Source of the DNA: Paracoccaceae bacterium | GTDB lineage: Bacteria; Pseudomonadota; Alphaproteobacteria; Rhodobacterales; Rhodobacteraceae | Assembly: GCA_007128995.1 (NCBI GenBank) | Contig: SKWJ01000284.1 | Coordinates: 1 to 5,613 of the forward strand | Direction of reading: 5' to 3' | Length of the DNA stretch: 5,613 bases | Part shown: positions 4,829-5,613 of the stretch, one piece after another | Numbering within the stretch: position 1 is the first letter of the stretch | How the letters are laid out: the number at the start of each line of letters is the position of its first letter | Notes under the pieces: generated by a model | Databases searched by the model: none | Told to the model about the DNA's origin: nothing | The model's input: the letters and a program-made list of their open reading frames with translations, nothing else | Made by a program: the position numbers and the translations under genes

Positions 4829-5613
4829 GGAATTGCGGCCTGTTCGATCCGTGACCATGGATCAGTGCGCGGAGCTTCCTCTGTCCATACTTTGAACCCT
4901 GTTATTGTGACAGGCCCGAAAGTCTGTGTCAGGGGCACATCCGCCGCATCGCGTCCCCGTGCAACCAAAAACCGAGCATAGCGGCGCGTATTGTTGCGCG
5001 GGTCAAACATGTGCCATCTGCCGTCCAGATAGACGTCCATCCAGGCAGCGAAATCGCCTGTCGGATGCGGCAACGGCTCGCCAATATCGCTCAGATACCC
5101 AGTGCAGTAGCGCGCAGGGATATTCATGCAACGGCAAAGCGTGATGGCCAGATGCGCAAAGTCGCGACAGACACCCACGCTTTCGGCAAGAGTTTGTGAT
5201 GCTGTTCGCGTTGCCTTGGCATGATGATAGCCGAATGCGACATGCGTCTCGACAAAATCGCAGATGGCCTGCACGCGCGACCATCCTGGATCAGTCTGTC
5301 CGAATATCTGCCAAGCTTGCTCTGACAGCAGATCCGTATCGCAATAGCGACTTCCCAGCAGATAGACGAGTGTGTCGGATGGCAGGTCCCGGACGTCGTG
5401 TTGCTGTGCCTCTGGGGCAACGGGATCGGGTTCACCTGTGTCACGAAAGACACCGTTTGTCGACACGGCGAAATCACCCGGCGGCGCTAGCATGCGCGCG
5501 CACCAGTTGCCAAACCCATCCCGGTATCCAGCGATCGGAATACTGGGATGTGTCACAAGATCATCCTGTTGGACCATATCGTTAAATCGGGTGCCATGAA
5601 CATTCAGCATCGC
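4825..5613 (-). CDS. Transglutaminase-like superfamily protein (5' partial)
   Basis: Cysteine-protease-fold protein of the bacterial transglutaminase-like family, probably cytoplasmic. The frame is open at the right edge. The first ATG in view (5610) lies inside the N-terminal domain, since relatives have about 20 residues before the LNVH motif, so the true start is outside. Numbering from that ATG (261 residues): PDPVAPEAQQHDVRDLPSDT (61-80), LLGSRYCDTD (84-93), the nucleophile in GVCRDFAHLAI (Cys148), IPARYCTGYL (164-173), DFAAWMDVYLDGRW (186-199), FDPRNN with the triad Asp203 (202-207) and VARGRDAADVPLTQTFG (216-232). Where classical members have DFHAW with the catalytic His, this one has Ala188. 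In this subfamily I recall Ser being common there, so it may not be a standard transglutaminase or protease. It is first in an ATGA-overlapping operon with the 104-aa and zinc-ribbon genes. Confidence 0.9.
   Translation of the reverse strand, partial: AMLNVHGTRFNDMVQQDDLVTHPSIPIAGYRDGFGNWCARMLAPPGDFAVSTNGVFRDTGEPDPVAPEAQQHDVRDLPSDTLVYLLGSRYCDTDLLSEQAWQIFGQTDPGWSRVQAICDFVETHVAFGYHHAKATRTASQTLAESVGVCRDFAHLAITLCRCMNIPARYCTGYLSDIGEPLPHPTGDFAAWMDVYLDGRWHMFDPRNNTRRYARFLVARGRDAADVPLTQTFGPVTITGFKVWTEEAPRTDPWSRIEQAAIP

Noticed and set aside
5196..5585. 129-codon open frame on the plus strand
   Set aside because: It is antisense to the transglutaminase-like gene, including its catalytic Cys region, and is a shadow frame.
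1..5613. tRNA, rRNA, CRISPR array or complete insertion sequence
   Set aside because: No cloverleaf-like sequence, no spaced direct repeats and no transposase motif were seen on either strand.

Overview
The window looks like the chromosome of a marine-type alphaproteobacterium, most likely Rhodobacterales (the Roseobacter/Rhodobacter group). The grounds are the moderately high GC content, the DmdA/GcvT-type methyltransferase, the DoeX-like Lrp/AsnC regulator and a transglutaminase-like operon of a kind I recall from that order. This placement rests on recognised protein patterns, not on a database search.

Left part (1-1266): the 3' portion of a multi-pass membrane protein of the O-antigen ligase/polymerase (Wzy_C) family, open at the left edge. 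It is followed by about 620 bp (1267-1888) with no convincing gene. That stretch holds a perfect 9-bp inverted repeat and a pair of overlapping hairpins ending in a T-run just upstream of the next gene.

Centre (1889-3924): an Lrp/AsnC-family regulator with its own intrinsic terminator, then a GcvT-fold, tetrahydrofolate-dependent methyltransferase/demethylase close to DmdA. Eleven bases after that gene comes the start of an OsmC-family protein that is cut off after about 47 recognisable residues. The arrangement suggests a small catabolic unit for a methylated osmolyte (DMSP, betaine or similar) under local control, whose last gene has been lost. The substrate is inferred only.

Scar (about 3865-4320): two genes with intact 5' ends and missing 3' ends point at each other. 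They are the OsmC-like start on + and the N-terminal domain of a bacterial transglutaminase-like protein on -. About 230 bp of unrecognised, possibly frameshifted sequence lies between them. This looks like a deletion or rearrangement site that removed the distal part of both operons.

Right part (4323-5613, minus strand): a tightly packed operon read right to left. It holds a transglutaminase-like protein (5' end beyond the window), a 104-aa unknown protein and a 64-aa four-cysteine zinc-ribbon protein, each joined to the next by an ATGA stop/start overlap. The truncated second transglutaminase-like gene begins 2 nt after the zinc-ribbon stop codon. In the intact transglutaminase-like protein the usual catalytic histidine position is alanine.
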